A DNA stretch of 45,210 bases from Candidatus Parcubacteria bacterium. Its GTDB lineage: Bacteria; Patescibacteriota; Minisyncoccia; Phycocordibacterales; UBA918. The stretch is from the NCBI GenBank assembly GCA_009995385.1, contig JAACPT010000004.1, positions 1 to 45,210 on the forward strand. The letters run 5' to 3'. Below the pieces are notes generated by a model. That model was not told the DNA's origin. It saw only the letters and a list, made by a program, of their open reading frames with translations, and ran no database searches. This document shows positions 9,139 to 18,062 of this stretch, piece after piece. Positions within the stretch are counted from its first letter, which is position 1. Every line of letters starts with the position of its first letter. A program made the position numbers and the translations under genes.

Positions 9139-10209
9139 ATGTACCACAACAAAGGACCACAGACAGAATACAATCCACTCAAAAAGGTTATCCTTGGTAG
9201 GTTGGACGTCGGTAATAAATTTCCTAAGAATGATTTGGGCATGCTCGCAATGATTGCAGCTGACCAAAAAATCTATACACCTAACGAGACACTAGATCTT
9301 GAAAAAACAAAGCTACTTGTACCCGAAATAACAGAGATAATTCAAAAAACGACTGAAAAAGAATTGAATGAATTAAAAGAAATATTTCTTTCAAGAGAAA
9401 TTGAGGTCGTTCGTCCCGATGTCGTAAGCTCAGAGCATATGGTTACGACACCAAATTTTACTATCAATCAATACCCTGTCTATTGCCCACGAGATATACT
9501 ATTCCATTTTAGAGACCTGACAATCATCAGTCCAAATGTGTATCAGTCTCGAAACAATGAAGCTATATACTATGCATCTATTCTGAGTGCCGAACAAAAT
9601 GATAGCCGGAGTGTCATTCACGCACCAAGACCTCGTTTGCGAGAAGTCGACTTCAATTTAAGTTCAGATGGTCTAAGTATTTTAAGCACTGAGGACCCTG
9701 TTTTTGAGGCAGCTAACACGTTAATTGATGGGGAACACAATGCCATTTATTATCAGATTTCACATAGTGGAAACTCGAATGGCTATCATTGGCTAAAAAA
9801 TTTAATTGCGATGATTTATCCAGAAGTTGTAGTGTATCCACTTTATGTTTATGATGGTATGCATATTGACACCACTATCGCTATCTTAAACTATGATACG
9901 GTTGCATTAAATCCTGAACGAGTTACCGACATATCAATACTCCCAGAGCCACTTAAAAATCGAAGACACATTTTTCCTGACATAATCGATAATCGCAACG
10001 AGAACGGACTTTCCTCAAAGTGGATTGGGATGAATTCATTATCATTGAGTCCTAAAGAAATCATCGTCGATGCTTCGCAAGAGAGGTATATTTCACAGCT
10101 TACCGAAATTGGGATGGATGTGATTCCTCACCTATTAACATACAGTGACGTTATCGAAGGAGGACATCACTGCACCACCTCCGACCTTAGACGATCAGAA
10201 TCTTATTAA
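9139..10209 (+). CDS. amidinotransferase family protein (AGAT/StrB1-like)
   Basis: YNPLKKVILGR, TEDPVFEAANTLIDG, GYHWLKN, DGMHIDTTIAIL (catalytic His region), EGGHHCTTSDLRR (catalytic Cys region); ATG 9139 preferred. Confidence 0.88.
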   Translation: MYHNKGPQTEYNPLKKVILGRLDVGNKFPKNDLGMLAMIAADQKIYTPNETLDLEKTKLLVPEITEIIQKTTEKELNELKEIFLSREIEVVRPDVVSSEHMVTTPNFTINQYPVYCPRDILFHFRDLTIISPNVYQSRNNEAIYYASILSAEQNDSRSVIHAPRPRLREVDFNLSSDGLSILSTEDPVFEAANTLIDGEHNAIYYQISHSGNSNGYHWLKNLIAMIYPEVVVYPLYVYDGMHIDTTIAILNYDTVALNPERVTDISILPEPLKNRRHIFPDIIDNRNENGLSSKWIGMNSLSLSPKEIIVDASQERYISQLTEIGMDVIPHLLTYSDVIEGGHHCTTSDLRRSESY

Positions 10210-10218
10210 TCATTACAC

Positions 10219-11568
10219 ATGAACAAATTACCGAGAGGATTTTCATTGAGAGACAACACGCTATGGTTCAGAGGTATTGATATCTTAAGATTAGTTAATG
10301 CTCACCAATCTCCACTGAGAATTAATTTCCCAGAGCTTTTGATTGAAAACTATACCTTTTTGACAAAAACAGTGCAGGAGGTACTGAAGAGTCAAGAATT
10401 GTCTGAAAATAAATTTCTTTGCGGATACGCAATTAAAGCTAACCAAAACTATGATCTGGTCGTGAACGCAGCCAAGCACACTTCTTTCCTCGAAGTTTCT
10501 TCAAAAAACGATCTCGATATAATCGAGCAAGTAAAAACAGAGTTAGGTTCGAAGATGATCATTTGTCACGGCTTCAAGCCAGCAAGCACTTCGTATTTTA
10601 AAAAGATAGTTGCGATGCATAAAAAAGGATTCACGATCATCCCTGTAATTAATTCAGTTACTGAATTATATGATTTTGGTTCTCTTGACCTAAAAATGTC
10701 TATCGGTGTACGCATAAGTGCAAAGGTGTCATTTGGAGGCTCAAAATTACCCGATCGATTTGGATTGACGCTGCATGAGATTCAACAACACTTTGCATAC
10801 CTTACACAACACAAGACTCTTTCTCTAACAATGCTACACATGCACGTAGCTAATACAATCAGCGATATTCCTCAGAGAATACAGGATTTCGATGACCTAT
10901 TCACAGTATATGAAATGATGATTAAAGCAGAAATGAAAATCAACTATATCTGCACCGGTGGTGGGTTACCAGAACGTTCGTACACTCCAGATTACTTTTA
11001 CACTGAATACTATCAAAAGCTTATCTTTCGCATAAATCAACTGACTACAGCTGAGTACTTTCCAATATTATTAAGTGAAAGTGGGAGATTCTTGGCAACT
11101 GAAACACAATTCGTTGTTTTGAAAGTGATAGCAGAAAAAAATAGCAACGATGATTTTTCTTGGTATGTTCTAAATGGTAGTGCTATAAATCTGATTCCTG
11201 AAACAGTACTTGATGGTAACAAACACTTTCCCATACTTCCAGTAAATTTTATTGACAGACCAAGCAAGACTGTCATATGTTCGGGTGCAACTTGTGACCA
11301 AGCAGATTTTTTTCACACTCAAAAAATAAACCTACCACAAATCGATAAGAATGACAGTTTGTTTGTAACAATACCTGGGACTGGAGCTTATCAAGAAAGT
11401 CTACTTGGTTCATCAAGAAATACCCCAGGTCATTGTTTGATTGAAGCAACAAACGAATTAACAATTACCGCTTCCGGCATATGTTCGAGAACGACAAAAA
11501 ATGATTTCCTACAAACACTTGGATATACTAAACAAAAAAGTTTTTTTAAGTGGCTATTCTCTCGATAG
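10219..11568 (+). CDS. fold-III PLP-dependent decarboxylase, arginine decarboxylase (SpeA)-like
   Basis: GYAIKANQNYDLVVNAAKHTSFLEVSSKNDL (PLP Lys region), GVRISAKVSFGGSKLPDRFGL, ICTGGGLP, LSESGRFL, SGATCDQADFF. Confidence 0.83.
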   Translation: MNKLPRGFSLRDNTLWFRGIDILRLVNAHQSPLRINFPELLIENYTFLTKTVQEVLKSQELSENKFLCGYAIKANQNYDLVVNAAKHTSFLEVSSKNDLDIIEQVKTELGSKMIICHGFKPASTSYFKKIVAMHKKGFTIIPVINSVTELYDFGSLDLKMSIGVRISAKVSFGGSKLPDRFGLTLHEIQQHFAYLTQHKTLSLTMLHMHVANTISDIPQRIQDFDDLFTVYEMMIKAEMKINYICTGGGLPERSYTPDYFYTEYYQKLIFRINQLTTAEYFPILLSESGRFLATETQFVVLKVIAEKNSNDDFSWYVLNGSAINLIPETVLDGNKHFPILPVNFIDRPSKTVICSGATCDQADFFHTQKINLPQIDKNDSLFVTIPGTGAYQESLLGSSRNTPGHCLIEATNELTITASGICSRTTKNDFLQTLGYTKQKSFFKWLFSR

Positions 11569-11638
11569 TAAAGATATACACGATTCACTATAAATAAAAC
11601 TTTAGATTTTGATATACTCTAGATACGAGTAGTAGTTT

Positions 11639-11983
11639 ATGCACTTTCAAAATCATATTCTCGTTTATGTACTACTACCTCTATTGGTACTAACCATAGG
11701 AGCTACTTTTTATCGTGCTGTTATCCTTCATGATTACAATGTTTCGTACGAAGGATCTTGTGATTCAGTAGTAGAAAGCTGCTTTGTCGGATGTGAAGAC
11801 GATGAATGTACACAAGAATATTTCTACACAATCATAAAACGATATGCACCCAATCTTATTGCTAACTGTGGCGACAATATGGGCAACTGCGAAGCAGCGA
11901 ACATCTGTCCACTCGATGAGACTGATTGTGAGATAACCTTTTGTGACCCAAATTTAGATATAAGAATGTGCGACACCATATGA
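11639..11983 (+). CDS. small Cys-rich membrane-anchored/secreted protein
   Basis: N-terminal hydrophobic helix then 10 Cys in ~75 residues; stop overlaps next start (ATGA). Confidence 0.6.
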   Translation: MHFQNHILVYVLLPLLVLTIGATFYRAVILHDYNVSYEGSCDSVVESCFVGCEDDECTQEYFYTIIKRYAPNLIANCGDNMGNCEAANICPLDETDCEITFCDPNLDIRMCDTI

Positions 11984-13656
11984 ACTGCTATTTATATTCC
12001 GATCCGCAATATCTCTTCTATATTCCGGATCTTCCAGATTTACTTTACTACTCACACATCCCAACAACGGTCATTGCTTTACTTGTTGGACTCTTTGTTT
12101 TTCTCAACGCCCGCCATCTTTTATTGAACCGATTATTATTACTCATTGCAGTAAGCTTTTCTCTTTGGACTCTTCTCAGTCTCATTGCCTGGACAAACAA
12201 CCATGGTGATATTCTTTTAGCTATTTGGCCTTTCTTTGGAGTACTTCAAGCGTTCATATCAATACTATGCATCTATTTTATTTTTGTGTTCCTAGACAAA
12301 AAAGATGTCTCAGTTAAATTAAAGGCGCTATTTACAGTCCTATTAATTCCAGTATTACTATTTGCTCCCACGGACCTTAGTGTCAGTGGATTTAACATAA
12401 CAAATTGTGATGCTTTTGAATTTGAGGGTTTGATCTATAAGCTCTATTATAACTTGCTTGGTGTACTAGCGATGATTTGGATATGTATCCTCCTAATAAA
12501 ACAATACCGATTGGCAGATAAGAAATTCAAGAAGCAGATACTTTTGATGGGAATCGGATTAGAGCTTTTTCTCTTTATGTTCTTCTCAACAACATTTCTA
12601 TTTTCTTATCTAGCAGGATTAGGAATTCTTGAAGATACACGATACGAATTATATGGACTTTTCGGAATGGATATCTTTATGATTTTCATAAGCATTCTTA
12701 TTGTTCGCTTTAAAACATTTAACGTTGGGGTGGTTGCTTCGCAAGCACTAGTAGTTGCGATAATAATTTTGATAGGTTCACAATTCACTTTTAATGAAAG
12801 TCAAATCTCCACTATTCTTACTTCTATAACATTGGTGCTTACTGGTTTTATCGGCATCATGCTTATACGAAATGTAAGAAAAGAAGTAAAGCAACGAGAG
12901 GAAATTCAATCGCTTGCTGCATCGCTGGCAAGTGCAAACGAGAAACTGATGGAGCTTGATAAGCTTAAGTCAGAATTCGTTTCCATCGCGTCGCACCAGC
13001 TGCGCGCTCCGCTCACCGCCATTCGTGGCTACGCATCTATGTTGCTCGATGGTAGCTATGGAAAAATTCCGGTTCACGCTAATGAAGCACTTACCCGTAT
13101 TGAAGAGTCTTCAAAATACATGACATATTCGGTAGAGGATTATCTTAGCGTTTCTCGTATTGAGTCAGGAAACATGAAGTACAGTAATAGTGATTTCAAC
13201 TTGCGCGATAAAGTCGAACAGATTTGTGACGATCTTCGTCCGCAAGCAATCCGTAAGGGTCTAATGCTACTGTTCCGCACCAATCTTAAAAGCCAAGGTA
13301 TCATCAATGCTGATATTGGTAAGACTATCCAAATCATTCAAAACCTCCTTAACAACTCTATAAAATACACTCCGAAAGGAAGTGTGAAAATTTTGGTCCG
13401 TGATGATGTCGTACGAAAGCGCATTTACATCGATATTGAAGATACTGGTATCGGCATGAACGAAGACATTAAGAATCGCTTATTCAATAAATTTGAACGT
13501 GCCAGCAATGCTAATTCCGTAAATCACAGAGGAACGGGTCTTGGGCTCTACGTCGCCTACCAAATGGCAAAAGCTATGAACGGGGATATTACAGCTTATT
13601 CTGAAGGCGATGGAAAGGGCTCACGTTTCACTATTGAATTTAAATTAGCTCTATAA
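11980..13656 (+). CDS. membrane sensor histidine kinase with multi-TM N-terminus
   Basis: SEFVSIASHQLRAPLTAIRGYASMLLDG (H-box), NLLNNSIKYTPKG (N-box), DTGIGM, HRGTGLGLYVAYQMAKAMNG. Confidence 0.93.
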   Translation: MNCYLYSDPQYLFYIPDLPDLLYYSHIPTTVIALLVGLFVFLNARHLLLNRLLLLIAVSFSLWTLLSLIAWTNNHGDILLAIWPFFGVLQAFISILCIYFIFVFLDKKDVSVKLKALFTVLLIPVLLFAPTDLSVSGFNITNCDAFEFEGLIYKLYYNLLGVLAMIWICILLIKQYRLADKKFKKQILLMGIGLELFLFMFFSTTFLFSYLAGLGILEDTRYELYGLFGMDIFMIFISILIVRFKTFNVGVVASQALVVAIIILIGSQFTFNESQISTILTSITLVLTGFIGIMLIRNVRKEVKQREEIQSLAASLASANEKLMELDKLKSEFVSIASHQLRAPLTAIRGYASMLLDGSYGKIPVHANEALTRIEESSKYMTYSVEDYLSVSRIESGNMKYSNSDFNLRDKVEQICDDLRPQAIRKGLMLLFRTNLKSQGIINADIGKTIQIIQNLLNNSIKYTPKGSVKILVRDDVVRKRIYIDIEDTGIGMNEDIKNRLFNKFERASNANSVNHRGTGLGLYVAYQMAKAMNGDITAYSEGDGKGSRFTIEFKLAL

Positions 13657-13810
13657 AAACACTCTGCTGGAGTACACACCACTATAAGAAATATGGTTTG
13701 TATAGTTGTGGTTGATTGAAGAGAAATTCGATGCCTCCGTCACAAGAGTACTCACCACGGTCTCTACCGAGCTACTCGCCCGTAATTTCATTTATGATAC
13801 TATATGAGTC

Positions 13811-14755
13811 ATGCTCACTGAAAAGAAAAGGCTTTTGACTGGACTCCAATCATCAGGAGATTTACATATCGGCAATTATTTTGGCGCCTTAAAACCGTTT
13901 GTTGAAATTTATAAAGAATACGAGAGTTTCTTAATGGTGGCAGATTACCACGCGCTCACTAGCGTCCGTAATCCAGAAGCTCTGCGAAGAAATACTCTCA
14001 ACGTTGTCCGTGATTATCTCGCTGCTGGTGTTGATCCAGAAAAAGCTGTTATTTTTAGACAATCTGATAATCAAGACCACACTGAACTCGGTTGGATTAT
14101 GAACTGCATGGTGACAGTACCATTTCTTATGCAAGCACATTCATACAAGGATAAAGTAGCCAAGGGTATCGAACCCAATGCTGGTCTTTTTACCTACCCA
14201 ATGCTCCAAGCCGCAGATATTGCACTATACAACATCGATACCGTTCCGGTGGGAGAAGATCAACGCCAACATCTAGAGTACACCCGCGAGGCAATTGGTA
14301 AATTTAACCGAGCCTACGGTGAAACTCTAAAAGAACCGCAAGAAATGATTCTTGATGGGGTAGGGGTAGTGCTCGGCACTGATGGTTTGAAGATGAGTAA
14401 GAGCTACAGAAATACCATTCCTCTATTTGGTAGTACCGAGGAAATCCAAAAGGCGGTGATGAGTATAGTCACTGACTCAACTGGAGATAGACCAGAAAAT
14501 GTTTACGCCATTCACCGGTTACTCAAAAGCGCTGCCGAGCTTGATCCAATATATGAGGCAAATAAAGGAAGATACGGGGATTTGAAAAAACTGCTCACCG
14601 CCGACTTGGAAGCCTTCATTGCTCCAATGCGTGAAGTGCGAGCAACCATTACTGATGAAATGGTACAGGAAGTTCTTGCCGCTGGTGTAGATAAGGCAAA
14701 GGCGGTATCACACGTAACTCTTAAAAAAGTACGTAGTGCGATTGGTATCGATTGA
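13811..14755 (+). CDS. trpS: tryptophan-tRNA ligase
   Basis: LLTGLQSSGDLHIGNYFGAL; VADYHALTS; LKMSKSYRN. Confidence 0.95.
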   Translation: MLTEKKRLLTGLQSSGDLHIGNYFGALKPFVEIYKEYESFLMVADYHALTSVRNPEALRRNTLNVVRDYLAAGVDPEKAVIFRQSDNQDHTELGWIMNCMVTVPFLMQAHSYKDKVAKGIEPNAGLFTYPMLQAADIALYNIDTVPVGEDQRQHLEYTREAIGKFNRAYGETLKEPQEMILDGVGVVLGTDGLKMSKSYRNTIPLFGSTEEIQKAVMSIVTDSTGDRPENVYAIHRLLKSAAELDPIYEANKGRYGDLKKLLTADLEAFIAPMREVRATITDEMVQEVLAAGVDKAKAVSHVTLKKVRSAIGID

Positions 14756-14817
14756 CATTTATAGTTATCGTGGTAATGTAAAAAAGACTTTTTTGTTCTT
14801 TTTATAGGAGATAACAG

Positions 14818-15129
14818 ATGAATCAAGAGGCTGCTAGAACATACCGAGTGCACCTTTTTCTAACTGAGTTAGCTTGGAAACACGGGCTAAACGTAAACAT
14901 ACTGAAGGTTAATGACGACGAAAAGATACTTGTTTTTCAGCCGACACAAATCGGTCGCGATGAAGGACCAAGCGAGGAACTAGTAAACAGGTTCACAGAA
15001 ACTCTTCGCAGTAACTGCCCTGATGAACTGTCTTCTCTCAAAATCGAAGTCCTGAGAGAAAAAGCACCTTTTCTACCTAATATTGAAGATTTTGTCAGAA
15101 ACGTGATATACAAAATCGCCATTTCTTGA
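14818..15129 (+). CDS. hypothetical protein
   Basis: 103-aa ORF preceded by AGGAGA and followed by a terminator. Confidence 0.55.
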   Translation: MNQEAARTYRVHLFLTELAWKHGLNVNILKVNDDEKILVFQPTQIGRDEGPSEELVNRFTETLRSNCPDELSSLKIEVLREKAPFLPNIEDFVRNVIYKIAIS

Positions 15130-15136
15130 AACCAAC

Positions 15137-15170
15137 AAAAGAACTGTTGCCCCTGCAATGGTTCTTTTTT
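15137..15170 (+). terminator. intrinsic terminator
   Basis: AAAAGAAC...GTTCTTTTTT stem with internal TTGC/GCAA pairing. Confidence 0.75.
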
Positions 15171-15242
15171 ATTGGTCTGAACGCTATTTTTATTACTGCG
15201 AAGTTCAGATGATTTCGGCACTATCTTTGTTATAATCCTCAC

Positions 15243-16670
15243 ATGACAAAAATTAACACAACCGAAAAGACATTCACAGAGATTCCGAGCAAATACTGTC
15301 AAATTATTTTGACTGAAGATAAACCAGCCTGGCACCGTTTAGTAGAAAAAACAGATGGTAGTCTGGAGTATCGGATGGGGGTAGGGAAATATGAAGCGGT
15401 TACACTTCGCAGCTACCGCACCTTCATACGATCTATTGTGCATGCAGCCAAACAACATCAATTAGACCGTATTGCTATAAACCTCGATATACCAGCATAC
15501 TCAATATTGGCAACGCTTGGTGACGAGTTATTATTCCGCACACTTGGAGAAAATCTCGCACTAGCACAGTACGAATTCCGTAAGTACAAGACCACAAAAA
15601 AAGAGACGGCGATGCTACAAGAAATTTTAGTATGTGGGGTAAAGACAGCAACAATAAAACAAAGTTTCTCCGTTGGTGTTACTATCGGTACTTCTGCTAA
15701 TATCGCCCGTGACATTGCCAATACTTGTGGGGAAGATATGACACCGAGCAAACTCGTATCCGCCACAAAAGCTATTTTCAAAAATTCCTGTGCAACGGTA
15801 AAAATATTGAATAAAACTGCTATCAAAAAAGAGAAAATGGGATTGCTCGAAGTGGTTGGTAAGGGTGCAAACGATGGACCAAACCTCATTATCATTGAAT
15901 ATTGGGGAGCTGGAAAATCAACTAAAAGTAAAAAAACCGAAGCTCCGATTGCTCTGATTGGAAAGGGAATCACTTTTGATAGCGGTGGTCTGAACGTAAA
16001 ACCAGCTGGTTCTATGCACGAGATGCACATGGATATGTCTGGTGGTGCAGCGATGATCGGTACTATGCACGCCATAGCAACACTCGGCATAAAGAAGAAT
16101 GTTATTGCCGTAATACCAACTGCTGAAAATGCCATTTCAAGAGACAGTATGCGCGCAGGTGACATCGCGATAAGTATGTCAGGTAAAACAGTGGAGATAC
16201 TACACACTGACGCTGAAGGTCGCCTTGTTCTAGCTGATGGTATGACCTACGCGACCAAGCACTACCAGCCACGAGTGATGATTGATGCTGCAACACTTAC
16301 TGGTGCTTCATTGGTAGCCCTAGGATCGTTTGCCAGCGCAGTCATGACCAAAGACAAGGAGCTCAGTGACACCCTGGTACAACTTGGTGAAGAAACTGGT
16401 GATTTATTGTGGCCACTTCCACTTTGGGACGAGTACCTACAATCATTAAAGAGCACTCGTGCTGACCTCTCAAACATTGCAACCAATTTTGCCAGAGAAG
16501 CTGGCTGTATTGAAGGGGGGATATTTCTTTCTCACTTTGCACCAAAAAAAACGCCTTGGGCACACCTCGATATAGCCCCTCGTATGGAAAGTAATGCACA
16601 TGATAAATTAGCTAAAGGAGCAACCGGCGAACCTGTACGCTTACTAGTAAAATTTATTGAGCAGTACTAA
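15243..16670 (+). CDS. pepA: leucyl aminopeptidase-like M17 peptidase
   Basis: GKGITFDSGGLNVKPAGSMHEMHMDMSGGAA...ILHTDAEGRLVLADGMTYA. Confidence 0.93.
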   Translation: MTKINTTEKTFTEIPSKYCQIILTEDKPAWHRLVEKTDGSLEYRMGVGKYEAVTLRSYRTFIRSIVHAAKQHQLDRIAINLDIPAYSILATLGDELLFRTLGENLALAQYEFRKYKTTKKETAMLQEILVCGVKTATIKQSFSVGVTIGTSANIARDIANTCGEDMTPSKLVSATKAIFKNSCATVKILNKTAIKKEKMGLLEVVGKGANDGPNLIIIEYWGAGKSTKSKKTEAPIALIGKGITFDSGGLNVKPAGSMHEMHMDMSGGAAMIGTMHAIATLGIKKNVIAVIPTAENAISRDSMRAGDIAISMSGKTVEILHTDAEGRLVLADGMTYATKHYQPRVMIDAATLTGASLVALGSFASAVMTKDKELSDTLVQLGEETGDLLWPLPLWDEYLQSLKSTRADLSNIATNFAREAGCIEGGIFLSHFAPKKTPWAHLDIAPRMESNAHDKLAKGATGEPVRLLVKFIEQY

Positions 16671-16711
16671 TCGTAATTTGGCAGTAATTAATTGTGTTAT
16701 CATTACGTCAA

Positions 16712-17446
16712 ATGAATTCTGCTGTAGCCTTTGCAATCAAGACCGAAACCTTTGAAGGTCCACTCGAATTGCTTATTGAACTGGTTGAAAAAAGAAAATT
16801 GCTCATTAATGATATCTCTCTCGCCCAAGTGACTGATGAGTATATGAAGACGGTAAGTGCCATGCAAGCACTATCACTTCCAAACACTGCGCAATTCATC
16901 ACCTTGGCAGCGACACTACTCCTCATAAAATCAAAATCGCTTTTACCAGTACTGGACCTTACTTCAGAAGAAGAATCAAACATCGGTGACCTTGAATATC
17001 GATTAAGGCACTACCAACTCTACCGCGATGCTGGTATGCAATTACAAAGCACATTCGGCAAACAGCGAATGTATGAACCCGAGTATCTACCCCCCCGCGA
17101 GCCAGTTTTTATTCCTGATAGATTTTGTGACCATACTGAACTACAAGAAGCAATGTACCGAGTCATCGCTAGCCTACCAAGATTTGAAATTAAACCAGTT
17201 GCTAAAGTCCGACAAATAATCTCCCTCGAAGAAATGATGGAGAAGCTCAAGCGACGAATTGAACAACAACTCCAGACGAAATTTTCTGATATTCGCGCTA
17301 CTGAAACTGATCACAAGAATGTCATCATCAGCTTTTTAGCTATTCTGGAATTATTTAAGCAGGGAAATATCATTATCACGCAAACAAAACGGTTCGATGA
17401 TATTAACTTGGAACTCAGAAAGTCGGAAACTCCACGATATTACTAA
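16712..17446 (+). CDS. scpA: segregation and condensation protein A
   Basis: TFEGPLELLIELVEKRKLLINDISLAQVTDEYM; ATG 16712 preferred. Confidence 0.9.
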   Translation: MNSAVAFAIKTETFEGPLELLIELVEKRKLLINDISLAQVTDEYMKTVSAMQALSLPNTAQFITLAATLLLIKSKSLLPVLDLTSEEESNIGDLEYRLRHYQLYRDAGMQLQSTFGKQRMYEPEYLPPREPVFIPDRFCDHTELQEAMYRVIASLPRFEIKPVAKVRQIISLEEMMEKLKRRIEQQLQTKFSDIRATETDHKNVIISFLAILELFKQGNIIITQTKRFDDINLELRKSETPRYY

Positions 17447-17447
17447 T

Positions 17448-17480
17448 CAAATAGATGAGACCTTCGGTCCCATCTATTTG
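17448..17480. terminator. strong hairpin between scpA and scpB (terminator or attenuator)
   Basis: CAAATAGATG-A-GACC-TTC-GGTC-C-CATCTATTTG, one mismatch; no downstream T-tract. Confidence 0.6.
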
Positions 17481-17537
17481 ACCACAAACCTTAATAAACT
17501 AGGCTACAATAGGCATATCATGTGGTAAACTACACCA

Positions 17538-18062
17538 ATGACTTTAGATGTCCTCATCGAGGTGCTTCTTTTCTATAAAGCAGCGCCTCAAAATAAGCAG
17601 CGACTTTTGAAACTTTTTGCAGTCCCTGAAGAAGAGTTTTCTACTGCGCTACAAACCCTACGAAATCGACTTACGCTAGGGGCTACCCGCTTAATTGAAA
17701 CTGAGACTGAAATCCAGCTCGCCACTGCCCCGGAGCTTTCAGAATTTATTGAACAGCTCTGCAGGCAGGATTTATCTGGAGATATTGGCAAGGCAGGAGC
17801 TGAAACACTGGCTATTATTCTCTACCGCGAGCCAATTTCGCGAACTGAGATCGATCGTATCCGAGGCGTAAATTCATCGTTCATTTTGCGTAATTTACTA
17901 ACCCGTGGTCTCATTACCCGTGAGTCAATCACTGGTAATGGTTTCAATTTCCGCATCAGTCCAGCGTTACTACAGCACCTCGGTGTAGAGAAAAAGCATG
18001 AACTACCAAAGTTCTCCGAATTCATGGAAGCTATCGATAATTTTGATACCCAAGGATCATGA
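17538..18062 (+). CDS. scpB: segregation and condensation protein B
   Basis: GKAGAETLAIILYREPISRTEIDRIRGVNSSFILRNLLTRGLI winged-helix motif; follows scpA. Confidence 0.92.
   Translation: MTLDVLIEVLLFYKAAPQNKQRLLKLFAVPEEEFSTALQTLRNRLTLGATRLIETETEIQLATAPELSEFIEQLCRQDLSGDIGKAGAETLAIILYREPISRTEIDRIRGVNSSFILRNLLTRGLITRESITGNGFNFRISPALLQHLGVEKKHELPKFSEFMEAIDNFDTQGS

Noticed and set aside
13657-13810. Possible T-box/tRNA-like structure or ~34-aa TTG-start ORF upstream of trpS
   Set aside because: No T-box AGGGTGG-type sequence or tRNA cloverleaf seen; the short ORF lacks a supported start.
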